DNA from: JBBQZO01 sp038207625
GTDB taxonomy: Bacteria; Pseudomonadota; Gammaproteobacteria; Burkholderiales; Burkholderiaceae_D
DNA: 64,000 nucleotides
Direction of reading: 5' to 3'
NCBI GenBank assembly: GCA_038207625.1
Contig: JBBQZO010000025.1
Location: forward strand, 31,642 to 95,641
The first letter of the stretch is position 1. The number at the start of each line of letters is the position of its first letter. The translations under genes and the position numbers were made by a program. The notes under the pieces were generated by a model. That model was given only the letters and a program-made list of their open reading frames with translations. It was not told where the DNA came from and made no database searches. This document shows, piece after piece, positions 48,686 to 58,511 of the stretch.

Positions 48686-50542
48686 TTACGGCACCGTACA
48701 CAGGCAATGGGTCAGCGCTGCGAACGGCTTGTGGCTGTCGGCCATATCGGACAACCAGCTCATCTCCTTGGCCACCTCGACCGCCGACGTGAATGGCAGT
48801 CCGGTCGGCGCCAGGCCCAGCTTCACCTGCAGCGACAGCGCCTGCGCGCCCGACACGCCGAACAAGTCGAGCACTCGGTCCAGCCGCGAGCTTTCGCGCT
48901 CGATATAGCTGATCCGGTAGTCGCCCGTCAGCTTGGCGCGCTTGGCTGCCGAGGCCAGCGCGTCGCCGTAGCTGCCCAGCGTATCGACCAGCCCGCGCTC
49001 CTTGGCCTGCGCGCCGGTCCACACGCGCCCTTGCGCGACGGCGTCGATCTTCTCGACGGTGGTCTTGCGCGCCGCCGCGGCCTTGCTGGTGAAGTCGGCG
49101 TACACGTGATTGATCGAGCCCTGGATCACCTGGCCGAAGCGCGGATCGAGCGGGCGCAGCGGATTGGCCGCGTCGGCCAGCCAGGTGGTGGTGGTGCCGG
49201 CCGTGTGGATGCCCAGCTTGTCGAGCACCTTGTCGGCGCGCGGCAAAATCGCGAACACGCCGATTGAACCGGTCACGCTGCTCGGATCGGCCATCACTTC
49301 ATCGGCCGCCATCGTGATCCAGTAGCCGCCCGAAGCGGCCACGCTGCCCATCGACACCACCACCGGCTTGCCGGCCGCGCGCGTCAGCTCCAGCTCGCGC
49401 CGGATCAGCTCCGAGCCGTACGGGCTGCCGCCGGGCGAGTCCACCCGCAGCACCAGCGCCTTGATCTGATCGTTCTCGCGCGCCTGGCGGATCAGCGCAG
49501 CCGTCGAGACGCCGCCGATGGCGCCCGGGCCGGCGGTGCCGTCGCTGATTTCGCCGCTCGCCACGATCACGCCGATGCCGTCGCCAAACAGCTTAGGACG
49601 CTGGCGTGCCAGGTAGTCGTCAAACCCGATCTGGCGAAAGCTCTTGCCGTCGCTGTCGGGCGCGCCGCGCTTGATCATCAGCTGGCGCACTTCGTCGCGC
49701 GTTTTCAGGCCGTCCACCAGCTTGGTGTTCAGCGCCACTTTGCCCAAGTCGCCGCCGGCCGCAGCAATCAGCACGGGCAGCGTGTCGATGCCCTGCATGA
49801 CGGCGCCGGGCGCCAGCTTGCGCTGCTTTTCCACCTCGCCCGTGTAGCTGCTCCACAGCGCGTTATACAGATACGATTCGGCCTCGCTGGCCGCCGCCGA
49901 CGGGCCATTGGCGATGTACGGTTCGGCGAAACTCTTGTAGGTACCCACGCGCAGCAGGTTGACCGTTACGCCCAGCTTGTCGAGCGCGTCGCGGTAGTAA
50001 TTGCGGTAATGCCCGAAGCCCTCCAGGTAGACCAGGCCCATCGGGTGCATGTACACCTCGCTGGCATGCGTGGCGATCAGGTACTGGCGCTGGTCGTAGC
50101 CGCCGCCCCAGGCCACCACCGGCTTGCCGGCCGCCTTGACACGGTCGAGCGCGGCGCCGATTTCGTGCAGCATCGGCAGACCGCCGCCCTGCATCTCGTC
50201 AAGCACCAGCACCACACTGCTGATATGCGCATCCTTGGCGGCGGCGTCGAGCACCGTCAGCACGTCGCGCAGCTGCACCGTTTTTTTGCTGTCGCCGCGC
50301 ACATTGGACATGATCAGGTCACGCGCGCTGGCCGCGTGCTGTTCGACGATCTGCCCCTTCAGATCGAGCACCAGCGCCGTCTTGTTGGCCAGCGGTTTGA
50401 CGCCGCCGCCGAACGTGGTCAACAGGATCAGCACGGCGACGGTCAGGAAAATCAGGTTCATCGTCACGCGACGGCCCATGTCGATGGCCCGCCACACAAA
50501 GGCGAACGCGCGGCGCAGGTACGAAAAAGGATTCAAGGTCAT
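48686..50542 (-). CDS. sppA: Signal peptide peptidase SppA, 67K type
   Basis: A 618-aa membrane-bound serine protease with an N-terminal helix and two tandem SppA domains. The catalytic Lys lies in VGTYKSFAEPYIANGPS and the nucleophile Ser in MGSVAASGGYW, so the Ser/Lys dyad is intact. It degrades leftover signal peptides in the cytoplasmic membrane. Length fits the long, Escherichia-type enzyme. Downstream it ends at the hairpin terminator. Confidence 0.93.
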   Translation of the reverse strand: MTLNPFSYLRRAFAFVWRAIDMGRRVTMNLIFLTVAVLILLTTFGGGVKPLANKTALVLDLKGQIVEQHAASARDLIMSNVRGDSKKTVQLRDVLTVLDAAAKDAHISSVVLVLDEMQGGGLPMLHEIGAALDRVKAAGKPVVAWGGGYDQRQYLIATHASEVYMHPMGLVYLEGFGHYRNYYRDALDKLGVTVNLLRVGTYKSFAEPYIANGPSAAASEAESYLYNALWSSYTGEVEKQRKLAPGAVMQGIDTLPVLIAAAGGDLGKVALNTKLVDGLKTRDEVRQLMIKRGAPDSDGKSFRQIGFDDYLARQRPKLFGDGIGVIVASGEISDGTAGPGAIGGVSTAALIRQARENDQIKALVLRVDSPGGSPYGSELIRRELELTRAAGKPVVVSMGSVAASGGYWITMAADEVMADPSSVTGSIGVFAILPRADKVLDKLGIHTAGTTTTWLADAANPLRPLDPRFGQVIQGSINHVYADFTSKAAAARKTTVEKIDAVAQGRVWTGAQAKERGLVDTLGSYGDALASAAKRAKLTGDYRISYIERESSRLDRVLDLFGVSGAQALSLQVKLGLAPTGLPFTSAVEVAKEMSWLSDMADSHKPFAALTHCLCTVP

Positions 50543-50613
50543 CGGAACTCCGGCTGGTGATAAGTGGTTTGGTGCGCCAAGTTGCTACTGTAAGCGAAAA
50601 CGCGATGGCGCGG

Positions 50614-52083
50614 TCAATGCAGCAACACCGGTGCAGGCAACGCCGGTGGCGTCGACATCGCCAGCAGCGCCGCGAACACCAGCGCGCCATTCAATATCAA
50701 CAATTCCAGCCCGAGCCGGTAGCTGCCCAGCAGCTGCGCCTGGAACAGATCGAGCAGGCCGCACAGCAGCGGCCCGACCAGCACCGCCAGCGGCACCATG
50801 CTTGAACGGGGCATGCGCCGGGTCAGCATGCCGAAGGCGAACAGGCCAAGCAGCGGTCCGTAGGTATAGCTGGCCAGTTTCAAGATCACGCCGATCATGC
50901 TCGGATTGTCAGCCCACTTGAACAGCATCACCATGAGCAAGAACAGGAAGGCAAAACCTAAATGCACGCGGTGGCGCCAGCGCAGCTTGGTCGCCTCGGA
51001 CAAGTCGCTGCGCCGGGTCAGTTGCAGCAAGTCGATGCAGACGCTGGCGGTGAGCGCGGTGATGGCTCCGTCGGCGCTGGGAAACAGCGCCGACACCAGC
51101 GCAATCAGAAAAATGAGCTGCACCGCGACCGGCAAATGGCCCAGCACCACGGCCGGAAACAGCTTGTCGCCGCTGGCATGCACGCCCACCAGCGGCGCGT
51201 ACAGCGCCAGCAAGCCGCCCAGGAACAGAAACAAGCCCAGCACGGCGAGCATGATGAAGGCCAGGCTGACGATGTTCTTCTGCGAGTCGGCCAGCGTCTC
51301 GACCGAAATCGTTTTCTGCATCATCTCCTGATCCATGCCCGTCATCGTGATCACGATGAAGGCGCCGGCCACGATCTGTTTGAGGAAGAAATTGGGGCTG
51401 TCGACGGCGCCGGTAAATACGCTGGCGATGCCGCGCGCCTGCATCTGCGCCAGCGCGCTCAGTGGCGTCAGCGCCAGCGCGTGCAGCAGCGCGAGGACGC
51501 ATGCGAGCAAACCGACCAGCATGCAGCCGGTTTGCAAAGTGTCGGTCCAGACGATGGTCTTCACGCCGCCGCGGTAGGTGTACAGCACGATCATCGCCAG
51601 GATCGCGCAGGTGCTCAGCCAGAACGGCACGCCGAGCCCGTCCAGGATGCACGCTTGCAGGATATTGACCACCAGGTACAGGCGCGCGGTGGCGCCCAGC
51701 AGGCGCGAGCCGATGAAAAACGCGGCGCCGCTCTGACAGGCGCGCCGTCCCAGACGCAGTTCGAGGTAGTGGTAGATCGACGTGAGCTTGAGCCGGTAAT
51801 ACAGTGGCAGCAGCACGGCGGCGACCACCAGATAGCCCAGCGCATAGCCAAGCACGATCTGGAAGTAGCCGAAACCGTCGCGCCCGACCGCACCCGGCAC
51901 GCTCACGAAGGTCACGCCCGAGAGCGACGTGCCGACCATGCCAAAGGCGACCAGCATCCAGTTGCTGCGCCGGTTGCCGATGTAAAAACCGTCGCTGCTG
52001 GCGCTGCGGCCGGTGCGCCAGGCAACCGCTGCGAGCGCGGCGAAATAGGCCAGCAGAATGCAAAACAAGAGTACGGGCGACAT
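50614..52083 (-). CDS. Sodium:solute symporter (SSS family)
   Basis: A 489-aa polytopic transporter with about 13 hydrophobic segments and the family pattern DGFYIGNRRSNWMLVAFGMVGTSLSGVTF. The start ATG at 52083 is chosen because the first helix begins right after it. The substrate is unknown; the neighbouring isomerase/epimerase gene suggests a sugar or polyol. Confidence 0.88.
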   Translation of the reverse strand: MSPVLLFCILLAYFAALAAVAWRTGRSASSDGFYIGNRRSNWMLVAFGMVGTSLSGVTFVSVPGAVGRDGFGYFQIVLGYALGYLVVAAVLLPLYYRLKLTSIYHYLELRLGRRACQSGAAFFIGSRLLGATARLYLVVNILQACILDGLGVPFWLSTCAILAMIVLYTYRGGVKTIVWTDTLQTGCMLVGLLACVLALLHALALTPLSALAQMQARGIASVFTGAVDSPNFFLKQIVAGAFIVITMTGMDQEMMQKTISVETLADSQKNIVSLAFIMLAVLGLFLFLGGLLALYAPLVGVHASGDKLFPAVVLGHLPVAVQLIFLIALVSALFPSADGAITALTASVCIDLLQLTRRSDLSEATKLRWRHRVHLGFAFLFLLMVMLFKWADNPSMIGVILKLASYTYGPLLGLFAFGMLTRRMPRSSMVPLAVLVGPLLCGLLDLFQAQLLGSYRLGLELLILNGALVFAALLAMSTPPALPAPVLLH

Positions 52084-52158
52084 GGCGATCCGGTGCGAGT
52101 GACAAAGCGAATCGCCAGCAATATACACCAGCGCCGCCGCCCGCGCGGCGGGCCGCCT

Positions 52159-53019
52159 TTAAGCCTTGACGCTGAGCGCGGCGATGACCTGCTTCAAGCC
52201 GCGCATCGACGCTTCGACACAGTCGAGCGGTGTCATGCCAGCCGGGTACTCGGCCTGCGCGACGGTGAGCCACTGGGTGCCGCCCACGGTCGCATTGGCC
52301 AGCACCAGTTCAGCCCAGTGCACGCTGTCCTGGCCGATGCTGTGCGCGCTGTCGTCGCTCTCCTTGCGCAAAGTCGGCTGGTAATGGGTGCTGATGCGGC
52401 GCCCCGGATACTTCTGCGCGAAGTTCGGCGCTTGCGCGTAATCGGTGCGCCCGACCGCCTGCTGCAAGATCACGTCATGCGGCGTCGACGTGGCCAGGAT
52501 GTCCCAATGGGCTTGCTGGTCCAGGTCGCCCAGTTCGGCGTCGTTGTGGTAGCCGATGCGCATGCCGAACGGTTTCAGGCGGCCCGACAGCTCGGCCAGT
52601 TCGGCCGCAATCTGGCGCATGCCTTCCTTGGTGTCGCCGCGCGGATCGCGCGTGATGATCAGATTCTGGCATCCCAGCGCGTGGTAAAACGCCACCGTGG
52701 TGGCGAAATGTTCGACGTCGAAGCGCTCGAATGGCAGGTGCGCGCCCGACGCCACCATCCCGTTCTGCGCCAGGAAGGCTTTCAAGCCGCGTGGATTGTG
52801 CGCGAAACGGCCAAAATTGCCGGCAAATTCGACGCCTTCGAAACCCATCGCGGCCAGCTTGCGGATTGAGCCCTCAAAATCGCGGCTCACATCGTCCTTC
52901 AACGACCACAGTTGCACGCTGATGCGCGGATGCGAATCGGCGCTGGCCTCCCCGCCCATCATGCCCATGCCGGCGGCAGATACCATGGTCAATGCGCGCA
53001 AGTGCTTCAGAATGCTCAT
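52159..53019 (-). CDS. Sugar phosphate isomerase/epimerase (TIM barrel)
   Basis: A 286-aa protein with a signal-like N terminus (about 25 residues) and a xylose-isomerase-like TIM barrel: RISVQLWSLKDDV, MGFEGVEFAGNFG and GMRIGYHNDAELG. The ISVQLWS start is typical of this family. Export to the periplasm would be unusual but is seen in relatives. It lies 75 bases upstream of the symporter, probably in the same unit. Confidence 0.85.
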   Translation of the reverse strand: MSILKHLRALTMVSAAGMGMMGGEASADSHPRISVQLWSLKDDVSRDFEGSIRKLAAMGFEGVEFAGNFGRFAHNPRGLKAFLAQNGMVASGAHLPFERFDVEHFATTVAFYHALGCQNLIITRDPRGDTKEGMRQIAAELAELSGRLKPFGMRIGYHNDAELGDLDQQAHWDILATSTPHDVILQQAVGRTDYAQAPNFAQKYPGRRISTHYQPTLRKESDDSAHSIGQDSVHWAELVLANATVGGTQWLTVAQAEYPAGMTPLDCVEASMRGLKQVIAALSVKA

Positions 53020-53140
53020 TCAATCTCCTTTTTCCGGTAGGGCTGGTGCCACGGGGTTAACAAACGGCTACAGCGATTGCTATTTAAGTAATCTATGGAT
53101 TTTGCCACGTCGTTGGCGTTTTGCCTACTATTGCTTTTCA

Positions 53141-53998
53141 TTAAATGGTACCGTGAAAGCGCACCCGTCCAATGCGCAGCTGCCGCTCCTTCTCTTTCAG
53201 GGACAGTTGGTAGTGGCGTGGCGTCATCCCGACGACGCTTTTGAACTCCTTGGTGAAATAGCTCTGGTCGCAAAAACCGGACTCGAGCGCGGCGCGCCGG
53301 ATGCTGAACGCGTCACCGAGCATGCGGCAGGCGGCGCGTATCTTCATCTGTTTGATGAACTGCTTGGGCGTTTGCATGAAGTGCTTCTTGAACTTGCGCT
53401 CGAAGGAGCTGAGCGACATGCTGGCCAGGCGCGCCAGATAGGCCACGCTGACGTCGTACTTGTGCTGCTTTTGCAGGTACTCGATGCAGCTGCGGAAGGC
53501 CTGGTAAGGCTCGAGCAGCACGCGCGCCCGTTCGGCATCCTTGCTAAAGCCCTGAACGCCGACGATGACGCCATCGACATTGCGCAGCGGTGCCTTGGTC
53601 GTCAACAACCAGTACAGCTTGCCGTTCGCGCCTTCGATCACTTCGAGCTTGTCGCGCAGCGTCACGCCGTCCTGCATCACCAACAAGTCGTCGGCGCGGA
53701 TGCGGTCGGCAATGTCCATCCGAAACAGATCGTGGTCGGACTTGCCGATCACCGCGTCTGGGCTGGCAAGCTGGAACTTTTCCTGCATCAGCTGGCTGGG
53801 ACAGACATACTGGCCGGCGCGATTCTTGGCGAAATAGAAGCTGTCGGATAGCAGGTCGAACAGCGGGTCGGGCCGCGCAACGCGGTGTTCGGCGTAAAAA
53901 TCGGGCAGCTGGGACGGCGCCGCCCCATGCGCCTCGCGCTCGGGGGCCGCCGTACAGGTGTCGCGCGCGGCCACGCTGTGGGTACTAGCGTGTGCCAT
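53141..53998 (-). CDS. PAS-AraC transcriptional regulator
   Basis: A 285-aa regulator with an N-terminal PAS-like domain (FDLLSDSFYFAKNRAGQYV, IGKSDHDLFRMDIADRIRADD) and a C-terminal AraC double helix-turn-helix (VAYLARLASMSLSSFERKFKKHF, IRRAALESGFCDQSYFTKEFK). It precedes, on the same strand, the epimerase/symporter genes, which it may control. The first helix-turn-helix fits well; the effector is unknown. Confidence 0.88.
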   Translation of the reverse strand: MAHASTHSVAARDTCTAAPEREAHGAAPSQLPDFYAEHRVARPDPLFDLLSDSFYFAKNRAGQYVCPSQLMQEKFQLASPDAVIGKSDHDLFRMDIADRIRADDLLVMQDGVTLRDKLEVIEGANGKLYWLLTTKAPLRNVDGVIVGVQGFSKDAERARVLLEPYQAFRSCIEYLQKQHKYDVSVAYLARLASMSLSSFERKFKKHFMQTPKQFIKQMKIRAACRMLGDAFSIRRAALESGFCDQSYFTKEFKSVVGMTPRHYQLSLKEKERQLRIGRVRFHGTI

Positions 53999-54239
53999 GA
54001 GCGCTCCCCTTGCCTGCTGCGTCGGGTGCGCCGCTGTTCTGCGCGCCGCGCGCCATGCCGATTCTGAACTTGTGCATCGCCATCTCTACCAGGGTTGAAA
54101 ACAAGCACCATGGTACCGATTTAGGACGCTTTTGGATGTTAGCAAATCTGCACAAATTATGACGATTTCAGCAATATCGCGCCATTCTGCCCAACTTTCC
54201 ACGGCGCGCGGCCCGTTTGACGGTTGCAAAGTGGGCGCG

Positions 54240-54659
54240 CTACAGCAACCCCAGCGTCAGCCGGTCCGGCTGGCCGGCATAGAATTTGTCCAGGCAGGCC
54301 TGAAACACCGGCTGCTCCGGCGCCACCTGGGCGAACAGCGTCATCGACGAGTGGAACTTGAGCGTGTCCGGGTCGCCGAACACGGCATCGGCCGTGCGGC
54401 CTTCGATGGCAAGCACCAGCGCACTGCAGGCGCGCAGGCGCGCGCCCAGCACGGGATGCGCCAGGTAGGCCAGCGCTTCGGCGCGCGACGCGAGCGCGTA
54501 GAACTGCGCCGTCGGGCTGCGCCCCAGCCCTGCAAGCTGCGGAAAGATGAACCAGATCCAGTGGCTGCGCTTGCGCCCGGCGCACAATTCGGCCAGCACG
54601 CTGTCGTACACGCCCTCTTGGGCGTCGACAAAGCGCTGCAGCTTGAAGGGATCGTCCAT
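54240..54659 (-). CDS. DUF1810-family protein
   Basis: A 139-aa protein with the DUF1810 pattern: DPFKLQRFVDAQE, then SHWIWFIFPQLAGLGRS and FGDPDTLKFHSSMTLF. The family has a calpastatin-like name in databases but no known function. The ATG at 54659 was chosen over one four codons upstream. Stop and start are close to neighbours on the same strand. Confidence 0.9.
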   Translation of the reverse strand: MDDPFKLQRFVDAQEGVYDSVLAELCAGRKRSHWIWFIFPQLAGLGRSPTAQFYALASRAEALAYLAHPVLGARLRACSALVLAIEGRTADAVFGDPDTLKFHSSMTLFAQVAPEQPVFQACLDKFYAGQPDRLTLGLL

Positions 54660-54698
54660 CATCGCCGGCACGTCGGTTTCACCGTGCGCGCGCTTGTC

Positions 54699-55115
54699 CT
54701 ACGCGGCGCCGACATACTGCATGCCCGGCGCATCGACCGGTCGCACAACGAAGCCCACGCCAAGGTAATACTCGGCCTTGCCCTGGGCGCAAAACAGCTG
54801 AATATCGGTGATGCCGGCCGCCAGGCACTGCGCCACCAGCGCATTGAGCAAGGCCTTGCCGATGCGCATGCCCTGATAGTCGGGGTGGATGATCATCTCG
54901 GTGATAAAAGCGTGCAGTCGGCCGTCCGAAATGGCGCGCACAAAGCCGATCAGGCGCCCGTCTGCATAGGCCGCGCGCGAACGCCACGAGCCGGCCAGTG
55001 CCGCGCCGTAAAACGCCGCCTCGCGCGACGCCGGTCCCCAGTTGGTGGTGTCGTACAGCAGTTTGAAGGCGCCCGCCTCGGGCAGCGCGTCGGAGAACGT
55101 TATGGTCGTTTGCAT
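54699..55115 (-). CDS. GNAT-family N-acetyltransferase
   Basis: A 138-aa protein with the GNAT core: the acetyl-CoA-binding IHPDYQGMRIGKALLNALVAQ and a C-terminal beta-strand. The target is unknown. It lies 28 bases upstream of the small lipoprotein's stop and in the same strand as the surrounding accessory genes. Confidence 0.87.
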   Translation of the reverse strand: MQTTITFSDALPEAGAFKLLYDTTNWGPASREAAFYGAALAGSWRSRAAYADGRLIGFVRAISDGRLHAFITEMIIHPDYQGMRIGKALLNALVAQCLAAGITDIQLFCAQGKAEYYLGVGFVVRPVDAPGMQYVGAA

Positions 55116-55142
55116 CGATTTTTCCGTCTGAGCGCAACGAGA

Positions 55143-55457
55143 CTATTTCGCCACCTTGGCGCAAAATGATTCAAACTCCTCGGCGCCCGGATTGAATCCT
55201 TTTTCCTTTGCCAGCTCCCAGGGCCGCACGCAGGCGGTTTGCTTCTCGCACCAGGCGTAGCCAGCCGAACCGATGCAGCCGTGACTATCCCGATCAGCGC
55301 CAACCATCAGCGGCTTGGCCGGCGCGTGCGATGGCTCGGGACTGGTCGGCGCGCTATCGCATGCGCACAGGCCAGCACTCAGCAGAGCTCCTGCCAGCAC
55401 CGTCTGCATCGAATGCGTTCGTTGCGCTGCGACCTGACTCATGCGGTTCTTACTCAT
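55143..55457 (-). CDS. Small secreted lipoprotein
   Basis: A 104-aa protein with a long polar N terminus, a hydrophobic segment (TVLAGALLSAGLCAC) containing a lipobox-like LCAC, and a mature part with four further cysteines. It is likely anchored to the outer or inner membrane. The ATG at 55457 follows GGAG. No family is recognised. Confidence 0.6.
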   Translation of the reverse strand: MSKNRMSQVAAQRTHSMQTVLAGALLSAGLCACDSAPTSPEPSHAPAKPLMVGADRDSHGCIGSAGYAWCEKQTACVRPWELAKEKGFNPGAEEFESFCAKVAK

Positions 55458-55666
55458 CCCAGCTCCAGCGATCTGTGCGCATTGATATTGGCGACCGATT
55501 TCCCGACTAGATTGACGGGCAAAAGCATGTCGCCTGCAAGATTGGCACTTTAGCACCGAATGACATGGCGATGCGACAATCTTTTTGCGCAGCGGGAATC
55601 GGCCGCGCGCGATGCCCCCTCGCAAATGACTTGCGCGCCCAGGCCATGCGAGCGCGGCGGGTCCGA

Positions 55667-56233
55667 TTACGCGGTACCGATGGCGGGCCCGGCGTCGATG
55701 CTGCGCACCATCTGCACATCGTCGTAGAACACACCGTCAACGAGCAAGGCGCCCGGCTCGCGTCCGACGACGGAAAAGCCCATCGACGCGTACAGGGCGA
55801 GCGCATTGTCGTTTCCGGCGGTCACGGACAAACCCACATGGCGCAGCCCCTCCATGGTCGCCGCAAAATCCAGCGCCTGCGCCAAAAGACGCCGCCCGAT
55901 GCCCTTGCCGGAATGCGCCGCCGCGACATACATGGCGCGGACATAGCCCTTGTGCCTGACCTTGAGCGCTTGCTCGCGCCCGACGCCAACCATGCCGATT
56001 AGCGCGTCCCCGATAAAGGCGCCGAAGAAGTTGCGTCCGGAGCCGGCGGCCAATTGCCCCTCGCGCGTTGCCAGTGTCGTGTCGCACTCCTCCTCGTAAC
56101 TCGAACTAAACGCGGTGGGACAGGTGCGCAGCGCCGTCATGCGCAGCGCCTGAAACGCGGCGGCGTCGGGTGGCGCCAGCCGGCGGATCAGCACGGGCAA
56201 GTCACTATTTGGTGGAACGGAGCTGCTTGTCAC
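55667..56233 (-). CDS. GNAT-family N-acetyltransferase
   Basis: A 188-aa acetyltransferase with AMYVAAAHSGKGIGRRLLAQAL as the acetyl-CoA motif and VTAGNDNALALYASMGFSVVG after it. It is separate in sequence from the GNAT gene upstream. Target unknown. Confidence 0.88.
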   Translation of the reverse strand: MTSSSVPPNSDLPVLIRRLAPPDAAAFQALRMTALRTCPTAFSSSYEEECDTTLATREGQLAAGSGRNFFGAFIGDALIGMVGVGREQALKVRHKGYVRAMYVAAAHSGKGIGRRLLAQALDFAATMEGLRHVGLSVTAGNDNALALYASMGFSVVGREPGALLVDGVFYDDVQMVRSIDAGPAIGTA

Positions 56234-56356
56234 GAGATTCCTGTGGTGGTGTTTGGCGTCGCCGGCACGCGCCGCGACGACGCAAAATAATGACGCGCGA
56301 CGACGGCGTCCACATTCATGGACGCGGATAGTCGCGCCGGCGCCGATGGATTGCCG

Positions 56357-56590
56357 CTACGTTGCGTCAACGTTTTTGAGCGCTGCTGAGGCGCAGTTCG
56401 GGCATTTCACCAGCCCCGTATGACCAATCGTCCAGCCGCACTGCTCGGCGACAACGGCGGCCCTTGCGGACCAGGCATCCATCGGATCGCAAGCGACCTC
56501 GTCGAATTCAAAAAACTCGCGGCAACCGTAGGATTCACAGACGAGCATGAATTCACAAAACAGCATCTCTTGCAGTAAATTATTCATCAA
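56357..56590 (-). CDS. Small Cys-containing hypothetical protein
   Basis: A 77-aa acidic protein with one CPNC motif near the C terminus and other cysteines, possibly a zinc-binding site. No family is recognised. It may be accessory content like its neighbours. Confidence 0.55.
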   Translation of the reverse strand: MMNNLLQEMLFCEFMLVCESYGCREFFEFDEVACDPMDAWSARAAVVAEQCGWTIGHTGLVKCPNCASAALKNVDAT

Positions 56591-56690
56591 TTATGAGTGT
56601 TGGTGTGTCGATGGCATCGCCGCCAACGGCGCCCGGCGACATTGGTTCGCTGGGGCGCCAAGGCGTCAACTGGACCGTGGCGCAGCGCGC

Positions 56691-57104
56691 CTACTTGGGC
56701 ATCTTACCAAGGTCCATGTACAGCGCGTTCCAGCGATGACCGTCAAGGTCGCAAAAGCCGCAACCATACATGAAACCATTCGCTTCGCGCGGCGCGCTAT
56801 AGACCGTTCCGCCGGCCGCCGTGGCGCGTTTGGCCAACTCATCGACCTGCTCGCGGCTCTCTGCGCCCAAGGAAAACAGCACCTCGGTGCCCTTGCTTGT
56901 GTCAGACAGCGCGTTGCTTGTGAAACCGGAAAACAGGTCTTTTGCGAACAGCATCAGGACGATTTTCTTCTCACCGATGGTAAAACTGGCCGAGTGTTCG
57001 CTGTTTCCCGGACCCGGATTGGGCGCAAAGCCAATCTCGGTAAAAAACGCGGCCGACTTGGCGACATTGTTGACAGGCAGGTTTAACCAAATATCTTGTG
57101 ACAT
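56691..57104 (-). CDS. VOC-family protein (glyoxalase-like)
   Basis: A 137-aa protein with a pattern close to uncharacterised VOC proteins: IWLNLPVNNVAKSAAFFTEIG and GYGFCDLDGHRWN-like end (FCDLDGHRW). It could be a bleomycin/lactoylglutathione-like enzyme; the substrate is not known. Well placed ribosome site AGGAGC upstream. Confidence 0.87.
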   Translation of the reverse strand: MSQDIWLNLPVNNVAKSAAFFTEIGFAPNPGPGNSEHSASFTIGEKKIVLMLFAKDLFSGFTSNALSDTSKGTEVLFSLGAESREQVDELAKRATAAGGTVYSAPREANGFMYGCGFCDLDGHRWNALYMDLGKMPK

Positions 57105-57229
57105 GCGTGAGCTCCTGTAATTTGTGCGTGCGTGCTGCCCCAGGATAGCCGTCAGCCTGACCGAGGGCTCAATCGACTGGATTGAGAACGGCGCGCGCGG
57201 TGGCGGTTGCTGGGCCTGGAATGGGAGAA

Positions 57230-57811
57230 CTATGCTTTCTTCAACGGCCCTGCGACCTTGTACGTACTGAAGATGATGCCGGACGGGAAAGCGGTCGTGC
57301 TGACAAGATCGAATGAGCGCGGCGGGGTTCCCTCCGCAAAGAACCGCTTCCCCGTCCCCAGCAGCACCGGATACACAGCCAGCAAAACTTCATCGGCAAG
57401 CCCATGCTCGAGCAGCGTCGATGTCAACGTGGAGCTACCCGAGACGATAAGGTCCGGACCGCCCTGCGCCTTGATGCGGCGAACGCCCTCGACGAAGTCC
57501 GGCCCGACGCCCTCGAACGGCCCCCATTCAAGGCTGTCCGGACGGTGAGTTGCGATATATTTTGTTGCCGCATTCAGGGCGTCCCCCATCGGACTGCTCG
57601 GCGCCTTCGGCCAGAAGCCCGACCAGATATCGTAGGTGCGACGGCCAAGCAGCAGATCGAAGTTTCCGCCATACGCTGCAAGCATGGCATCCCGGCCAGC
57701 GGGGGTCCGATACGGCGCGGTCCAGTCGCTGTAGGGAAAATCGTCGCCATCGGTGGAATGCTGGATCACACCGTCGAGCGAAATGTGTTCGATGATTTTA
57801 AGCGTTCTCAT
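57230..57811 (-). CDS. RibD/DHFR-type reductase
   Basis: A 193-aa protein of the dihydrofolate reductase/RibD C-terminal family: KIIEHISLDGVIQ, DLLLGRRTYDIWSGFW and DLIVSGSSTLTSTLL. Family members reduce pterin or pyrimidine rings using NADPH; the substrate here is unknown. Such genes are often carried on integrons, and an array begins about 0.6 kb away, but no attC is seen here. Confidence 0.85.
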   Translation of the reverse strand: MRTLKIIEHISLDGVIQHSTDGDDFPYSDWTAPYRTPAGRDAMLAAYGGNFDLLLGRRTYDIWSGFWPKAPSSPMGDALNAATKYIATHRPDSLEWGPFEGVGPDFVEGVRRIKAQGGPDLIVSGSSTLTSTLLEHGLADEVLLAVYPVLLGTGKRFFAEGTPPRSFDLVSTTAFPSGIIFSTYKVAGPLKKA

Positions 57812-58041
57812 TTGCGTCTCCGTGTCTTAGAGGGAGTTTCTGCGGCCACCGACATTCTAGCTTGACCGATTGAAAACGTGGTGAGCGCGTAAGGTCTAAC
57901 GCGCAATGCACGCAACTGCGCTGCTGACGCTGCCACAACGAGCAACTGTGCCCCGCGATGTTGTATGCCCGCGACGCAAGGCACTGGCATTTGCAGCGAA
58001 GGCCATCCCGACTGTTGAATTGTTGCTTGAGAACGCACGCT

Positions 58042-58419
58042 CTACGACCCGATGCGCCAGGGTCGATTGAGACGATTGACACCTGCCCAGTACAAGCAGA
58101 TGACATTGCCAGCCGGCTCGGCAATGAGCGCTTCACGCCACAACCACGGTTCGCCACGCGACTGCTGCACAAACGCCATGTGGTCGCGCTGCAACTGCTT
58201 AACCGTTTCGTCCAGTGACGCAGTTTCAAAGTAGACCAGCGTGCTTGAAGACGGCTGAACTGCATCGACCAGCTGCACCGAGAACGTCGCGTCGTCCGCT
58301 GGACACGTGAAGCGCGCATAGTGCGGCGAACTGACGATAAGCGTGCGTCCGAGGCGCTTGTAGAACGCGACCGACGCGCCGACAGCGAGTGCAGGGTCGG
58401 TGACTTCGTTGAGAGTCAT
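58042..58419 (-). CDS. VOC-family protein next to the cassette array
   Basis: A 125-aa VOC protein: TDPALAVGASVAFYKRLGRTLI and WREALIAEPAGNVICLYW. The start ATG abuts the degenerate core of the first attC-like site, so this gene is the most distal candidate of the array. It may be an old cassette that lost its own downstream attC. Substrate unknown. Confidence 0.8.
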   Translation of the reverse strand: MTLNEVTDPALAVGASVAFYKRLGRTLIVSSPHYARFTCPADDATFSVQLVDAVQPSSSTLVYFETASLDETVKQLQRDHMAFVQQSRGEPWLWREALIAEPAGNVICLYWAGVNRLNRPWRIGS

Positions 58420-58511
58420 AGCCGTTGTCTGGTGGTGCGCGGCTGGCCGCCCGTGGCAGACAGACGGGCTGCGCCGCAGAAGGCCAGTCCGACGAGATCG
58501 AATTACTTGGA
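58420..58511 (-). repeat. Degenerate attC site
   Basis: Shares the GGACTGGCC ... GGGCGGCCAGCCGC arms of the 90-base attC class in this array, but both cores have decayed (CCAAGTA for RYYYAAC; AACGGCT for GTTRRRY). It follows the lipoprotein gene, whose stop lies inside it. Confidence 0.7.

Noticed and set aside
57895..57970. GTCTAAC ... GTTGTAT pair as a further attC site
   Set aside because: One good core is present, but the inner arms do not pair and the second core is poor, so it is not listed as a site.
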